Notes: generated from the sequence alone by a model not told the origin. Shown: positions 35,197-47,721, counted from the first letter of the stretch. The stretch is DNA of 64,000 nt from Myxococcus sp. RHSTA-1-4 (GCF_020037125.1 NZ_JAIQDG010000013.1:62001-126000), one strand, 5' to 3'. A program made the numbers and translations.

Positions 35197-35455
35197 GAGG
35201 GGCTCGTGCGGTCGGGGTTCACGGCGGGCGCTGCGAGGCAGCCGTGAATCTCACCGCATGTGCGCATCATCCGTCCATGCGCCACCGGGCTCGCCCGGCC
35301 CTTCCCAGGCCTCTCACCCGCGGACGAGGAGCGCCTGGCCTTCGGGCCAGGGGCCAGGCCGCGCCGCGCTGCCCAGGGGGGGCCTTTGAGTACGCGACCA
35401 GGATGCAAGCACCGGGCTTGGATTGCCGGGTGCCCCTCGGTACAACGCGTAGCCG

Positions 35456-36724
35456 ATGATCGCCAACCTCCACAACGCAGACATCCCCCGGCCCGTGCTG
35501 GACGTCATCGCCCGGCTGCGCGAGCTGGGCCATGCCGTGTACCTCGTGGGCGGCTGCGTCCGGGACATGGTGCGCAAGGTCCACCCGAAGGACTTCGACG
35601 TGGCCACCAGCGCGCTGCCCGAGGAGGTCCAGCGCGCCTTCCGCAAGGTCATCCCCACCGGCATCCAGCACGGCACCGTCACCGTCGTGCAGGGCGGCAC
35701 CCACGTGGAGGTCACCACCTTCCGCTCCGAGGGCGACTACCTCGACGGCCGCCGGCCCAGCTCCGTCGCCTTCGAGCGAGACATCGTCAAGGACCTGTCC
35801 CGCCGCGACTTCACCATCAACGCCATGGCCTACAACCCGCTGGACCGGGACCTCGTGGACCCCTTCGGCGGACAGGCGGACCTCCAGGCCCACCTCATCC
35901 GGTGCGTGGGCTCGGCACAGGAGCGCTTCTCCGAGGACGGCCTGCGTCCCATGCGCGCGGTGCGCTTCGCCGCGGTGCTCGGCTTCTCGCTGGACCCCGC
36001 CACCCGTGACGCCATCCCCGCCACGCTCGGCGTCTTCCGCAAGGTCGCGCTGGAGCGCGTGCGCGAGGAGCTGACGAAGCTGATCCTGTCCCCGCGCGCC
36101 GAGGGAGGCCTGGTGCTGCTCGCGGACACCGGACTCCTGGAGGTCTTCCTCCCCGAGGTCGCCCGCGCCAGCCCCGAGGCCGCACGCCTCGCTCGCGCCG
36201 CCGTGCAGGCCGCTCCCGTCGAGGTGGAGGTCCGGCTCGCCGTGCTCCTCGCGGACCTCGTGGACCGCCCCCTGGCACGGGACATCGGGCTGCGCCTCAA
36301 GTTCCCCAACAAGGTGGCCGACCACGTCGCGCTCCTCGTGGAGCACGCGAAGCTGGAGGAGCGGGTGGGGGAGTCGGACCCCGCGCTCCGCAGGCTCCTG
36401 GCCCGCGTGGGGCTCGCGCAGCTCTCGCACCTCATCGCCGTCGCCCGCGCCCGCGTCACGGTCCGCGCGCCGGAGCGCCTGCCCGAGGTCGAGGCGCTCT
36501 TCGCCCGGCTGGAGTCGCTCGCCGCCGCGAAGCCTCCGCTGAGCGCGAAGGAGCTGGCGCTCACGGGAGGCGACATCATGGCCACCCTGGGCGTGGGGCC
36601 TTCCCCCATCGTCGGCGAGGCGACGCGGTTCCTCCTGGACTCCGTGCTCGACGACCCTGCCCTGAACACGGCCGACACACTGAAGGCCCGGCTCGAGGAG
36701 TGGCACGCCCGCTCGGGGCGGTGA
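35456..36724 (+). CDS. cca: CCA tRNA nucleotidyltransferase / poly(A) polymerase family
   Basis: A 422-residue class-II nucleotidyltransferase that adds or repairs the 3'-CCA end of tRNAs. The NTase core has LVGGCVRD (~31-38), the metal-binding DFDV after HPK (~46-49), [10 protein letters not shown] (~122) and [14 protein letters not shown] (~162), the nucleotide-selecting neck. The C-terminal half is the HD-like arm. Poly(A) polymerases share this head, but the sequence and length fit a CCA-adding enzyme; the alternative remains possible. It begins 259 bp from the P450 gene and is followed by mnmA 244 bp later, both for tRNA maturation. Confidence 0.85.
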   Translation: MIANLHNADIPRPVLDVIARLRELGHAVYLVGGCVRDMVRKVHPKDFDVATSALPEEVQRAFRKVIPTGIQHGTVTVVQGGTHVEVTTFRSEGDYLDGRRPSSVAFERDIVKDLSRRDFTINAMAYNPLDRDLVDPFGGQADLQAHLIRCVGSAQERFSEDGLRPMRAVRFAAVLGFSLDPATRDAIPATLGVFRKVALERVREELTKLILSPRAEGGLVLLADTGLLEVFLPEVARASPEAARLARAAVQAAPVEVEVRLAVLLADLVDRPLARDIGLRLKFPNKVADHVALLVEHAKLEERVGESDPALRRLLARVGLAQLSHLIAVARARVTVRAPERLPEVEALFARLESLAAAKPPLSAKELALTGGDIMATLGVGPSPIVGEATRFLLDSVLDDPALNTADTLKARLEEWHARSGR

Positions 36725-36755
36725 GAAGGGGGAGGCTTGCCCTCGGCCCCACGCC

Positions 36756-36791
36756 CCCCTGGCGGAATGGAATGTCCGTTCCGCCACGGGG
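36756..36791. promoter_or_regulatory. Strong hairpin between cca and mnmA
   Basis: CCCC-TGGCGGAA and TTCCGCCA-C-GGGG can form a 12-bp stem (with one bulge) around an 11-base loop. No T-tract follows, so it may be a factor-dependent terminator for cca or a leader structure of mnmA. Confidence 0.4.
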
Positions 36792-36968
36792 CGGGCGCCC
36801 ACCACCCGGCCCACGCCCGGTCTGGAGGGGGAGGGGCGAGGCTCTCGACGCGGGTGGCCCGAAGCGGAGCAGGTGCGGCAGTCAAGGCGCGGGCGCACGT
36901 CGGGAAAGAGGCCGCTCGGGCGTCCTCCCCCGTGCGCCGGGACGCCCAGGCGTGTAGGAAGGAGCACC

Positions 36969-38015
<1,047 letters not shown>

Positions 38016-38025
38016 AGGTGCGCCG

Positions 38026-39429
38026 TCAGGGCGTCCTGCCGGCGCGCTCCAGGATGATGCGCTCCGTGGTGTTTCCCTCGACGCTGCCGTCCTCCCGCCG
38101 CAGGAGGTAGTCGAAGAGGGACTCCTCGCTCACCGTCACCTGGGCGCCCGCCTTCAGCCCCGGTACGTCCGCGGGCTGGCTGTCCAGAGTGCCCTTGAGC
38201 GAGGTGCCCTCCCAGCCGGTGACGTGGACCCACATCCACTCGATGCCACCCGCCGACGTGTCGAAGGGCGCCTTCACGAGCAGCCGGGACTCCGACTCCA
38301 GTCCCTCCTGGAAGCGGGGCTTGATGCGCGTGAGCAGGGCCTCGCGGGCGGCGCGGCTGGCGGCCTGTAGCTCCGCGTCATCCTCGTCGGCGGAGACAAT
38401 CTCGCTCCGCGCTCCGAAGAGCTCGGCGACGGCGGCATAGGGGCGCTCCGAGGGCGTGTCTCCGGGGTGCGCCTGGAAGATGACCTCGACCATCCGCAGG
38501 CCCTCCACGTCGTTCGGGTCCACCGGGAGCAGCCCGATGAGCGTCCGCTGGCGCGCGTCCGGCCGCACCTGCTGCTTCAGCGCCTCGCGCCAGTCGGCGA
38601 GCTTCAGCGCGTCGAGCGCGACGGGGAAGGCACCGTCCTCGCGCACGGCGGTGCCCTCCAGCATGAGCTGGGCGACGATGTTGAGGAACGACCCCAGGGT
38701 CCCCGACAGCGGCGCGGGCACCTGCTGGACGCCCAGCTCCGGGAGGCCGAACGTCGTCAGGCCCGCGGTGATGAGGTTCACGGTGCCGTCCCACTCCGAG
38801 TAGACCTGGGTATTGAAGTGGCGTGGCAGCAGCGGCTCGCCGCCGTTCCAGTCCTCCAGCCGGCGCTCGTGCCAGTCCTTCACGGAGAAGAGCTCCACCA
38901 TCTGCTCGTCCCACAGGAGCGCATCCATGTCCCGGGCCAGCTCCAGCGCCAGGGCCTGGGCCTGCCGCACCGCCTCCACGGCCGGCGGCTCGGTGGTGAA
39001 GTGCAGGAGGGTGACACGCTCGGAGGCCGCGAGCCGGGCCTGCTCCTCGGGCGCGAGGTTCCTCGCGGCGACCTCCAGCATCCCCTGGTCGGGCAGCGGG
39101 TAGTCCTTCAAGGCCTGCTCCGTGACACGCACGGTGGGCAGCGGCGCCGCGTCCGAGGCCTCGCCCGCGAGCCGGAGCGCGGGGTAGCGCTCACGCAGCC
39201 GCGCCTCCAGCGAGGGGAGGGCGGGGGCGCCGGGCTTCGGCGTATGGATGAGCGCGTAGCGGAACGAGGCGCGCGCGGCGAAGAGCGGGCCCGGCGGAAG
39301 CGGCGGGGGCAGGGGCCGGGCGGCCGTCGCGCGGGAGGCCGAGCAGCCCGACATCAGGAGCGCACAGAGCGCGGCGCCCACCACCCACCAGAGTTCCTTC
39401 CGCCCGCTCCGCACCCGGTGCAGCTTCAT
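38026..39429 (-). CDS. Lipoprotein with C-terminal DUF2314 domain
   Basis: A 467-residue protein. The signal peptide (MKLHRVRSGRKELWW..., hydrophobic core LCALLMSGC) ends in a lipobox, so it is a lipoprotein anchored in a membrane. Residues ~50-340 hold no recognised domain. The C-terminal ~80 residues (IEWMWVHVTGWEGTSLKGTL, GLKAGAQVTVSEESLFDYLL) match the DUF2314/YegJ pattern. Function is unknown. The start at 39429 follows AAGGGA, and the upstream extension to 39471 lacks a good site. It is convergent with mnmA and divergent from the HU/IHF gene. Confidence 0.75.
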   Translation of the reverse strand: MKLHRVRSGRKELWWVVGAALCALLMSGCSASRATAARPLPPPLPPGPLFAARASFRYALIHTPKPGAPALPSLEARLRERYPALRLAGEASDAAPLPTVRVTEQALKDYPLPDQGMLEVAARNLAPEEQARLAASERVTLLHFTTEPPAVEAVRQAQALALELARDMDALLWDEQMVELFSVKDWHERRLEDWNGGEPLLPRHFNTQVYSEWDGTVNLITAGLTTFGLPELGVQQVPAPLSGTLGSFLNIVAQLMLEGTAVREDGAFPVALDALKLADWREALKQQVRPDARQRTLIGLLPVDPNDVEGLRMVEVIFQAHPGDTPSERPYAAVAELFGARSEIVSADEDDAELQAASRAAREALLTRIKPRFQEGLESESRLLVKAPFDTSAGGIEWMWVHVTGWEGTSLKGTLDSQPADVPGLKAGAQVTVSEESLFDYLLRREDGSVEGNTTERIILERAGRTP

Positions 39430-39572
39430 CGTGTGTCCCTTCACGTTCACGAGGGAGCGGCACCCTAGCACCTGGGTACAACGCGGGTCGCCGCTAGCAC
39501 CGGGGGGAGGGAGGTTTGTCCTCGCGGGGTCGGCTTCTGTAGAGTCCCCCGTCCCCTCCAGTGAGGTGTGCG

Positions 39573-39977
39573 ATGACGAGGAGTGAGCTCATCGAGCGCA
39601 TCGTGGCGCGTGCTCCGCACGTCCCCCGCCGAGAGGTGGAGGCCATCGTCCACGCCGTCTTCGACTGCATGTGCCAGTCACTCGTGGCCGGCAAGCGCAT
39701 CGAGCTGCGCGGCTTCGGCGTCTTCTCCGTCCGCACCCGCCGCGCGCGCACGGGCCGCAACCCGAAGACGGGCCAGAGCGTCTCCGTGCCGGAGCGCCGG
39801 ACGCTGTCCTTCGCCGCGGGCAAGGAGCTGCGCGAGCGGCTCAACGCGGCGCCGTCCGCCACACCCGCCGCGGAGGCTCCACCCGAGGCCTTCGTCCCAC
39901 CCGGCGAGCCGCCCGCCCCGCTGGCGCCTCCACCGCTGCCCACGGCTTCGGCGTTCGCCACGCCCGCCACGGGCTGA
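39573..39977 (+). CDS. HU/IHF-family DNA-binding protein with Ala/Pro tail
   Basis: A 134-residue protein. Residues 1-93 are a complete HU/IHF fold: TRSELIERIVARAPH at the start, ELRGFGVFSVRTRRARTGRN with the DNA-intercalating arm, and a PKTGQSV ... RRTLSFAAGKELRERL end, closest to IHF-beta. The last ~40 residues are an Ala/Pro-rich tail, longer than in ordinary IHF. It bends and packages DNA. ATG 39573 follows GAGG by six bases. It stands alone, divergent from the DUF2314 lipoprotein gene and before the SPOR gene. Confidence 0.9.
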   Translation: MTRSELIERIVARAPHVPRREVEAIVHAVFDCMCQSLVAGKRIELRGFGVFSVRTRRARTGRNPKTGQSVSVPERRTLSFAAGKELRERLNAAPSATPAAEAPPEAFVPPGEPPAPLAPPPLPTASAFATPATG

Positions 39978-40115
39978 AGGCGCGGGCCGCGGGCCTCCTT
40001 CCGTGAATTTGACCCGCTCCGGGGTGGGGCGTACCTTGCCCTCCATGCCGACGCTACAGGCCGCAACACGGAAAACGTGTTGCCCGCTGCGTCCGCGCCC
40101 GAGGATTGCCAAGCC

Positions 40116-41039
40116 ATGCGTGACGCCCACCGGATGAAGGAGAAGTTCGACGTCTCCCTGGACAACCGGCAGATCGTCAGCCTGCTGATTGCCGGCATCG
40201 TCGTCATGGGCGCCGTCTTCGTGCTGGGAGTCGTCGTCGGCAAGAAGCTGGCGGGAAACGCGCAGACCGCCACCGCTCCGGACCTGCTCTCCGCGCTCGA
40301 TGCCAACGCCGAGGCGCTCCAGAACGTGCAGAAGGACGCGCCGCTCACCTTCCAGGACGAGCTGACCCGCAAGGCCGCCTCCGAGCCCGTCGCCGCGCCC
40401 GCCCCCAAGGCCGTCGCGAAGGCGCCGGCCCCCGCGCCGGCCGAGAAGCCCGCCCCCCCGAAGCCGGCCGAGCCCGCCGCGGAGAAGGCCGTCGCCGGCC
40501 GCTCCACGCTGGCCCCCACTCCGGACCCGGACACCGGCGAGCTGCCCCCGGAGGAGCCCGAGGAGGAGGAGCCGGAGAAGGTCGTCGCCGCCGAGGCGCC
40601 CACCGCGCCCGCTCCGGCGCCCGCGCCCGCTCCGGCCGCCGCCCCCGCGGTGGCCCAGAAGACCGAGCCGGTGAAGGCGGTGCCCGTGTCGGGCAAGGTG
40701 GAGGTGGCGCCCGTCCCTACACGCACCACCAACAAGGAGGGCGGAGGGCTGAAGGAGGCCATCGCCCGCGCGGCCCAGCCGCCCGCCCAGGCCGTGAAGG
40801 GCGGCGCCTTCACCCTCCAGCTTTCAGCCTTCCAGGACCGGCAGGAGGCCGACCGCTTCGCCGCTCGGTTGCGCGACAGGGGCTATGCCCCCTATATCCT
40901 GGCGGCCGAGGTGCCTGGAAAGGGCACATGGTACCGCGTCCGCATGGGGAGCTTCGCGACCCGGGATGCGGCCAGCCGGTATCTGGCGGACTTCAAGCGT
41001 GAGACCCAGCTCGACGCCTTCGTGGCCGGCACGAACTAG
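40116..41039 (+). CDS. SPOR-domain membrane protein
   Basis: A 307-residue single-span protein. The cytoplasmic start (MRDAHRMKEKFDVSLDNRQ) leads to a TM helix (IVSLLIAGIVVMGAVFVLG), then a long Ala/Pro/Glu-rich linker, and a C-terminal SPOR domain (FTLQLSAFQDRQEADRFAAR, then YRVRMGSFATRDAASRYL). SPOR domains bind denuded glycan strands at the division septum, so a role in cell division or peptidoglycan remodelling is likely. The TM start could also be read from ATG 40134; 40116 is used because of GAGG upstream. It stands 139 bp after the HU gene. Confidence 0.85.
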   Translation: MRDAHRMKEKFDVSLDNRQIVSLLIAGIVVMGAVFVLGVVVGKKLAGNAQTATAPDLLSALDANAEALQNVQKDAPLTFQDELTRKAASEPVAAPAPKAVAKAPAPAPAEKPAPPKPAEPAAEKAVAGRSTLAPTPDPDTGELPPEEPEEEEPEKVVAAEAPTAPAPAPAPAPAAAPAVAQKTEPVKAVPVSGKVEVAPVPTRTTNKEGGGLKEAIARAAQPPAQAVKGGAFTLQLSAFQDRQEADRFAARLRDRGYAPYILAAEVPGKGTWYRVRMGSFATRDAASRYLADFKRETQLDAFVAGTN

Positions 41040-41066
41040 AGCGGGGCGAGGAAGACGGGAAGCATC

Positions 41067-41429
41067 ATGACGACGACGAGGCGGGTGGAGAAGCCCTGGG
41101 GACACGAGCTCATCTGGGCCCACACCGAGCGGTACGTGGGCAAGCTGCTGCACGTGAAGCAGGGCCACAAGCTCAGCCTGCAGTTCCACAACCAGAAGGA
41201 CGAGACCATCCACGTCCAGAACGGCAAGCTGCTCTTCGTCGTCGACGAGGGCCAGGGGCTCATCGAGAAGGAGATGAACCCCGGCGAGAGCTACCACATC
41301 AAGCCGCTCACCAAGCACCGCATGGTGGCGCTGACCGACTGCGACATCCTCGAGGTCAGCACCCCGGAGCTGGACGACGTGGTGCGGCTCGAGGACGCGT
41401 ACGGCCGCTCCGGCACCAGCAAGCCGTAG
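41067..41429 (+). CDS. Single-domain cupin, mannose-6-phosphate-isomerase-like
   Basis: A 120-residue cupin. It begins TTTRRVEKPWGHELIWAHTE, a sequence typical of the cupin part of type II phosphomannose isomerases, and has LSLQFHNQKDETIHVQNG and HIKPLTKHRM with the metal-binding histidines and glutamate. Such proteins may isomerise sugar phosphates or bind sugars. It has no other domain. The gene follows the SPOR gene by 27 bp, possibly as an operon, and ends before the convergent Ca-loop lipoprotein. Confidence 0.75.
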   Translation: MTTTRRVEKPWGHELIWAHTERYVGKLLHVKQGHKLSLQFHNQKDETIHVQNGKLLFVVDEGQGLIEKEMNPGESYHIKPLTKHRMVALTDCDILEVSTPELDDVVRLEDAYGRSGTSKP

Positions 41430-41444
41430 CCACCGCCGTCCCGC

Positions 41445-41474
41445 GCGGCCCGCGTGCTACTCGCGGGCCGCGTT
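41445..41474. terminator. Hairpin between convergent cupin and lipoprotein genes
   Basis: A perfect 10-bp GC stem (41445-41454 with 41462-41471) and a seven-base loop. It overlaps the stop codon of the minus-strand gene and is followed by a weak T-rich GTTGTT on the plus strand. It probably ends transcription from both sides. Confidence 0.5.
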
Positions 41475-42086
41475 GTTGGGGTTGCGGGTCCACTTGTCCA
41501 CGGTGCCGTCCCCGTCCAGGTCCTCGCCGATGCGGTCCACCTGGCCGCCCTCCCAGTACTCCCAGTAGTCCACCTTGCCGTCGGTGTTGGTGTCGCGCTC
41601 CTTGCGCACCAGCGCGCCGCGCTCGTAGAAGATGAAGCTGTCCATGCGCCCGTCGCCGTTGACGTCCCGCTCGCGGCGCGTGTTGACGCCCTTCTCGAAG
41701 AAGTAGCTGGCGTCCACCTTGCCGTCGTAGTCCAGGTCCAGCGTCTCGCGCGCCGGGTCCCCGTTCTCGTCGAAGTAGCGCGTCAGGTCCACGCGGCCGT
41801 CCCAGTTCAGGTCCAGCTCCTGGCGCACCCGGTGCTCCTGCTCCGCCCCGTTCGCGTCCTTCCGCGACACGGTGTAGGTCCAGACGTCCGGCTTCCCGTC
41901 GCCGTTGACGTCCTGCTCCGTCGCCTGCTCGCTCCCGGAGCGCTCCGGCCGGACGGCCTCCGCCTCCTTGCGGGCCTGGGCGCCCTCCGCGCCCTCCCCA
42001 CGCCCGGAGGCCTTGCCACCCGCGCAGCCGGACAGGGCGCCCGCCGCCAGAAAACCCAACAAGAACAGCCGCTTACCTGAGGTCAT
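41457..42086 (-). CDS. Lipoprotein with six DxDxDG-type calcium-loop repeats
   Basis: A 209-residue lipoprotein. The signal ends at ALSGC, then there is a Glu/Ala-rich spacer. From residue ~58 six repeats of about 24 residues carry loops such as [45 protein letters not shown] and DLDGDGTVD, the oxygen-ligand pattern of EF-hand and thrombospondin type-3 loops. It may bind calcium at the cell surface; fruiting and adhesion in these bacteria need calcium, but that link is inference. Start ATG 42086 follows GGAG. Confidence 0.82.
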   Translation of the reverse strand: MTSGKRLFLLGFLAAGALSGCAGGKASGRGEGAEGAQARKEAEAVRPERSGSEQATEQDVNGDGKPDVWTYTVSRKDANGAEQEHRVRQELDLNWDGRVDLTRYFDENGDPARETLDLDYDGKVDASYFFEKGVNTRRERDVNGDGRMDSFIFYERGALVRKERDTNTDGKVDYWEYWEGGQVDRIGEDLDGDGTVDKWTRNPNNAARE

Positions 42087-42180
42087 GAGGGGACTCCGGT
42101 GGGGTGGAGCGGGGCGCTCACACCTCACTCACGAGATGCTTTCGCGAGCCACGTCATTTCATATATTTTCACATATCGCC

Positions 42181-42360
42181 ATGGCCCGAAAGAAGATCAG
42201 CACCACCATCTACATCACTCCGGAGCAGAACGAGCTCCTCAAGGCGCTGAACCAGAAGACGAAGGTGCCCGTGGCCGAGTACATCCGCCAGGGCATCGAT
42301 CTGGTGCTCGAGAAGTACAAGGCTCAGCTCCCGGGTCAGGCGACCTTCGACGAGCTGTGA
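42181..42360 (+). CDS. Ribbon-helix-helix DNA-binding protein
   Basis: A 59-residue protein. Its N-terminal strand ([16 protein letters not shown]) and two helices ([20 protein letters not shown]) are the ribbon-helix-helix fold of Arc/CopG/NikR-type transcription factors, which bind DNA as dimers. There is no sensor domain. The start ATG 42181 is preceded by an AT-rich stretch (42150-42178) that could hold a promoter, but no clear ribosome site is seen. It ends 14 bp before the epimerase gene and may be the first gene of that operon; the target is unknown. Confidence 0.85.
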   Translation: MARKKISTTIYITPEQNELLKALNQKTKVPVAEYIRQGIDLVLEKYKAQLPGQATFDEL

Positions 42361-42374
42361 GAGAGAGGCGTGAC

Positions 42375-43343
42375 GTGAAGAGCATGCGTGGCAAGCGGGT
42401 GGTGGTCCTCGGTGGGGCAGGGTTCGTGGGCTCGCACCTGTGCGAGCGGCTGCTGGATGACGGCGCGGCGTCGGTGGTCGCGGTGGACAACCTCATCACG
42501 GGCAACGAGGAGAACCTGCGCACGCTCAACGGGCGCCCGGGCTTCGAGTTCGTGAAGGCAGACATCGTCGAGGGCATCCCCGTGAAGGGCCCCATCGACT
42601 ACGTGTTCAACATGGCGTCGCCCGCGTCGCCCATCGACTACGCGCAGCTCCCGCTGGAGACGCTGCGCGTGGGCTCCATCGGCACGGAGAACGGGCTGAA
42701 GCTGGCGGAGGCGCACAAGGCCGTCTTCCTCATGGCCTCCACCTCCGAGGTGTACGGAGATCCGCTCGTCCACCCGCAGCGCGAGGACTACTGGGGCAAC
42801 GTGAACCCCATCGGCCCGCGCTCGGTGTACGACGAGGCCAAGCGCTACGCGGAGGCAATCACGGCCGCCTACGGCCGCAGCCGCGGCGTGCAGGTGCGCA
42901 TCGTCCGCATCTTCAACACCTATGGTCCGCGCATGCGCCTGAACGACGGCCGCGTGGTGCCGGCCTTCGTGGGCCAGGCGCTCAAGGGCGAGGACTTCAC
43001 CGTCTTCGGCGACGGCAGCCAGACGCGCTCGTTCTGCTACGTGAAGGACCTGGTGGACGGGCTGGTGCGGCTGATGCTGTCGGACGAGCCGAACCCGGTG
43101 AACATCGGCAACCCGCGGGAGATGACCATCCGCCAGTTCGCGGAGGCGGTGCGCGCGGCGGCCGGCGGCGGCGGGAAGATCATCGAGAAGCCGCTGCCCA
43201 AGGATGATCCGAAGCAGCGCCAGCCGGACATCACCCGCGCCCGCACCCTGCTGGGCTGGGAGCCGAAGGTCCCCCTGGAAGAGGGGCTGAAGGAGACCAT
43301 CGCCTGGTTCCGGGAGGTTGCCGGGCGGGGGCGCGCGTCATAG
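42375..43343 (+). CDS. NAD-dependent nucleotide-sugar epimerase/UDP-glucuronate decarboxylase-like
   Basis: A 322-residue short-chain dehydrogenase of the extended type. It starts with [20 protein letters not shown] (NAD-binding GxxGxxG), has ASPASPIDY and a catalytic set [17 protein letters not shown] (Tyr and Lys), and ends with [21 protein letters not shown]. The ASPAS and YGPRM residues suit a UDP-glucuronate decarboxylase or dTDP-glucose dehydratase-like member that makes UDP-xylose or similar sugars. GTG 42375 has GAGAGAGG six bases upstream. A second epimerase follows after 106 bp. Confidence 0.85.
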   Translation: MKSMRGKRVVVLGGAGFVGSHLCERLLDDGAASVVAVDNLITGNEENLRTLNGRPGFEFVKADIVEGIPVKGPIDYVFNMASPASPIDYAQLPLETLRVGSIGTENGLKLAEAHKAVFLMASTSEVYGDPLVHPQREDYWGNVNPIGPRSVYDEAKRYAEAITAAYGRSRGVQVRIVRIFNTYGPRMRLNDGRVVPAFVGQALKGEDFTVFGDGSQTRSFCYVKDLVDGLVRLMLSDEPNPVNIGNPREMTIRQFAEAVRAAAGGGGKIIEKPLPKDDPKQRQPDITRARTLLGWEPKVPLEEGLKETIAWFREVAGRGRAS

Positions 43344-43367
43344 GTTCCGCCCCGCGGATGGATTGAC

Positions 43368-43390
43368 GCTCCTCGCGATTCGCGGGGAGC
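43368..43390. repeat. Ten-base-pair hairpin between the epimerase genes
   Basis: GCTCCTCGCG and CGCGGGGAGC flank the loop ATT. All ten positions pair (one G-T). No T-tract is present, so a leader structure, an RNA-processing site or a factor-dependent terminator are all possible. Confidence 0.5.
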
Positions 43391-43449
43391 ACGGGTCGAT
43401 ACAAGACCTGTAGACACTACGGCCACACGGATGGGTGGCGGGAGGTAGC

Positions 43450-44394
43450 GTGAAAGTCCTGGTGACGGGTGGTGCGGGTTTCATCGGCTCGCACGTGTGC
43501 GATGAGTTCCTGCGAGGTGGGCACGAGGTCATCGCCCTGGATGACCTGTCCGGCGGCAAGCGGGAGAACCTGGACCCGCGCGTCCGGCTGGCCGTGCACG
43601 ACATCCGCAGCCGCGAGGCCGCGGAGCTCATCAAGTCCGAGAAGCCCGAGGTGATGTGCCACCTGGCGGCGCAGATGGACGTGCGCCGCAGCGTGGATGA
43701 TCCGGGCTTCGACGCGGACGTGAACATCCGCGGCATGCTCAACCTGCTGGAGGCCGCGCGTGTCTCCGGGGTGAAGAAGGTCATCTTCAGCTCCACCGGC
43801 GGCGCCATCTACGGCGAGCAGGACGTGTTCCCCGCGCCGGAGAGCCACCCGACGCGGCCGGTGTCCCCGTACGGCGTGTCCAAGGCGGCCGGCGAGCTGT
43901 ACCTGGGCTACTACCGCGCCCAGTACGGCCTGCCCTACGTCGCGCTGCGCTACGCCAACGTCTACGGCCCCCGGCAGAACCCGCATGGCGAGGCCGGCGT
44001 GGTGGCCATCTTCAGCCAGCGGCTGATCGCCGGCCAGGGCTGCACCATCTTCGGCGAGGGCAAGCAGACGCGTGACTTCGTCTTCGGTCCGGACGTGGCC
44101 CGCGCCAACCGGCTCGCCTTCGAGAAGGACTACGTGGGCGCCATCAACATCGGCACCGGCGTGGAGACGGACATCAACCGCCTCTATGCGCTGCTGGCCG
44201 AGGCCGCCGGCTCCACCGCCGCGGTGGCCCACGCGCCGGCCAAGCCGGGCGAGCAGATGCGCTCCTGCGTGGACAACGCCCTGGCGAAGAAGGTGCTCGG
44301 GTGGGAGCCCACCGTGGACATCCGCGAGGGCCTGCGCCGCACCATCGAGTTCTTCCGGCAGAAGGCCGGCTCGCCCGCCCGCGCCCACGGCTGA
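43450..44394 (+). CDS. NAD-dependent nucleotide-sugar epimerase (UDP-glucose 4-epimerase-like)
   Basis: A 314-residue epimerase with KVLVTGGAGFIGSHVCDEFL at the N-terminus, SSTGGAIYGE (Ser/Thr), SPYGVSKAAGELYL with the Tyr-x-x-x-Lys pair, and a C-terminal VLGWEPTVDIREGLRRTIE. It interconverts hydroxyl configurations of UDP-hexoses, for surface polysaccharide or LPS. GTG 43450 is chosen since GGAGG lies a few bases upstream; the in-frame GTG 43435 does not. The gene is next to another epimerase and upstream of lepA. Confidence 0.88.
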   Translation: MKVLVTGGAGFIGSHVCDEFLRGGHEVIALDDLSGGKRENLDPRVRLAVHDIRSREAAELIKSEKPEVMCHLAAQMDVRRSVDDPGFDADVNIRGMLNLLEAARVSGVKKVIFSSTGGAIYGEQDVFPAPESHPTRPVSPYGVSKAAGELYLGYYRAQYGLPYVALRYANVYGPRQNPHGEAGVVAIFSQRLIAGQGCTIFGEGKQTRDFVFGPDVARANRLAFEKDYVGAINIGTGVETDINRLYALLAEAAGSTAAVAHAPAKPGEQMRSCVDNALAKKVLGWEPTVDIREGLRRTIEFFRQKAGSPARAHG

Positions 44395-44649
44395 GGGCCG
44401 GTCCACGCGGCCGTGTCTCCCCGCGCCTCCGCCCAGGGCCCCGTGTAGCCCGGGCGGACGGCGGGGGAGGGCATTTGCCGCGCCTGGGCGCTCGGGGGGA
44501 GGTGGGGCGGGGGTGCTTCCGGGCGCTCGTGACAGCCGGGGAACAAACGGGCTCCCCTGACGGGTTGCTCGCGAGGCGGGCGTTCGCGCGTAGATTTTCG
44601 CGCGATTCCCTGTTACTCACGCCCGCTTCTTCCGACGAGCGCCCCGAAC

Positions 44650-46461
<1,812 letters not shown>

Positions 46462-46464
46462 TCC

Positions 46465-47721
46465 ATGAACGCGGCCAGTCCCTCCGCCACCCCTCCCGTG
46501 AAGCTCGCCGCGGCGATGGCCGCCCGCCGCACGCCCGAGCAGCTCCGCGCCCGCCGCCTCCTGCTGTGGCGCGAGCTGCTCACCAGCCTCTGGGCGCCGC
46601 TGTGCATCATCGGCCTGGCCTTCATCCCGTACACCGTCCTCATCGAGTACGTGCCCGCGGCGGCCGCCTGGGCGCAGCCGGCCATGAAGGGACTGGGCCT
46701 GCTGATGGTGGCGTACTTCGTGGCGCTGCTGGTGTGGCGCAACGTGTCCCCGAAGGAGAAGGCGCTGCGCGGGCTGCGCCACGAGGCGCACGAGCTCATC
46801 TCCGAGAACGAGCGCATCCTCCAGAAGCCGCACGTCCGGGAGAAGCTGGGCGGACACGTCCCCGAGCGCATCACCGAGCAGGCGCTGCGAGTGGAGTCCG
46901 CGTCCGTGGAGGCCGACCCGGAGCGGCTGCGCCGTGAGCTGAAGGGGCTGGAGGACCTGACGGCGGAGCACCTGGGGCCCTACCGCAAGCAGTCCGCCCT
47001 GGACTTCGTGGGCGGCTTCGGCAAGGCGCTGCTCATCGCCCTGGTCATCCGCACCTTCATCGTGGAGCCGTACCGGATTCCGTCCGGTTCCATGCTGCCC
47101 ACGCTGGAGATTGGCGATCAGGTCTTCGTCAACAAGTTCATCTACGGGGTGCGCGTCCCCTTCGCCAACGTGGTGCCGTTCGTCATCGTCCGGCCGCCGG
47201 AGCGAGGGGACGTCATCGTCTTCAACAACCCGGTGGACGAGTCGAAGGACTACATCAAGCGCGTGGTGGGGCTGCCCGGCGACAAGCTGGAGATCGTCGA
47301 CGGCGTCATCCACATCAACGGCCAGCCGCAGACGCGCGAGCGCGTGGCCGCCGACTACACCGTCAACAACATCACGGACGACGGGCGCTGGTACGACCAG
47401 CAGGAGACGCTCTTCCGGGAGAAGCTGGGTGACATGGAGCACCTCATGCTCCAGGAGATGTCGCGCATGCCCAACCGCGAGGGCCCCTACGAGGTGCCTC
47501 CGGACCACGTCTTCGTCATGGGCGACCACCGGGACTACAGCGCGGACAGCCGCCACGGCCTGGGCGTCACCGGCTACGGTAGGGCGGAGTACGTCCCGTA
47601 CGGCCACATCAAGGGCAAGGCCATGGTGGTGTGGCTGTCGCTGGGCTACCACGGCCTGCTGCACGGCTTCTTCGGCGGCACCGGCCTGCGGGTGGACCGC
47701 TTCTTCGAGCCGGTCCGCTGA
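46465..47721 (+). CDS. lepB: Signal peptidase I (LepB)
   Basis: A 418-residue type I signal peptidase with two N-terminal hydrophobic segments (LWAPLCIIGLAFIPYTVLIE and ...MVAYFVALLVW), a charged middle of ~90 residues, and a third hydrophobic stretch before the catalytic Ser209 (PSGSM) and Lys265 (YIKRVVGLPGD). GDHRDYSADSRH is box E. It cleaves signal peptides at the periplasmic face. At 418 residues it is longer than E. coli LepB (324) because of the charged insertion before the catalytic core. It is translated right behind lepA. Confidence 0.94.
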   Translation: MNAASPSATPPVKLAAAMAARRTPEQLRARRLLLWRELLTSLWAPLCIIGLAFIPYTVLIEYVPAAAAWAQPAMKGLGLLMVAYFVALLVWRNVSPKEKALRGLRHEAHELISENERILQKPHVREKLGGHVPERITEQALRVESASVEADPERLRRELKGLEDLTAEHLGPYRKQSALDFVGGFGKALLIALVIRTFIVEPYRIPSGSMLPTLEIGDQVFVNKFIYGVRVPFANVVPFVIVRPPERGDVIVFNNPVDESKDYIKRVVGLPGDKLEIVDGVIHINGQPQTRERVAADYTVNNITDDGRWYDQQETLFREKLGDMEHLMLQEMSRMPNREGPYEVPPDHVFVMGDHRDYSADSRHGLGVTGYGRAEYVPYGHIKGKAMVVWLSLGYHGLLHGFFGGTGLRVDRFFEPVR

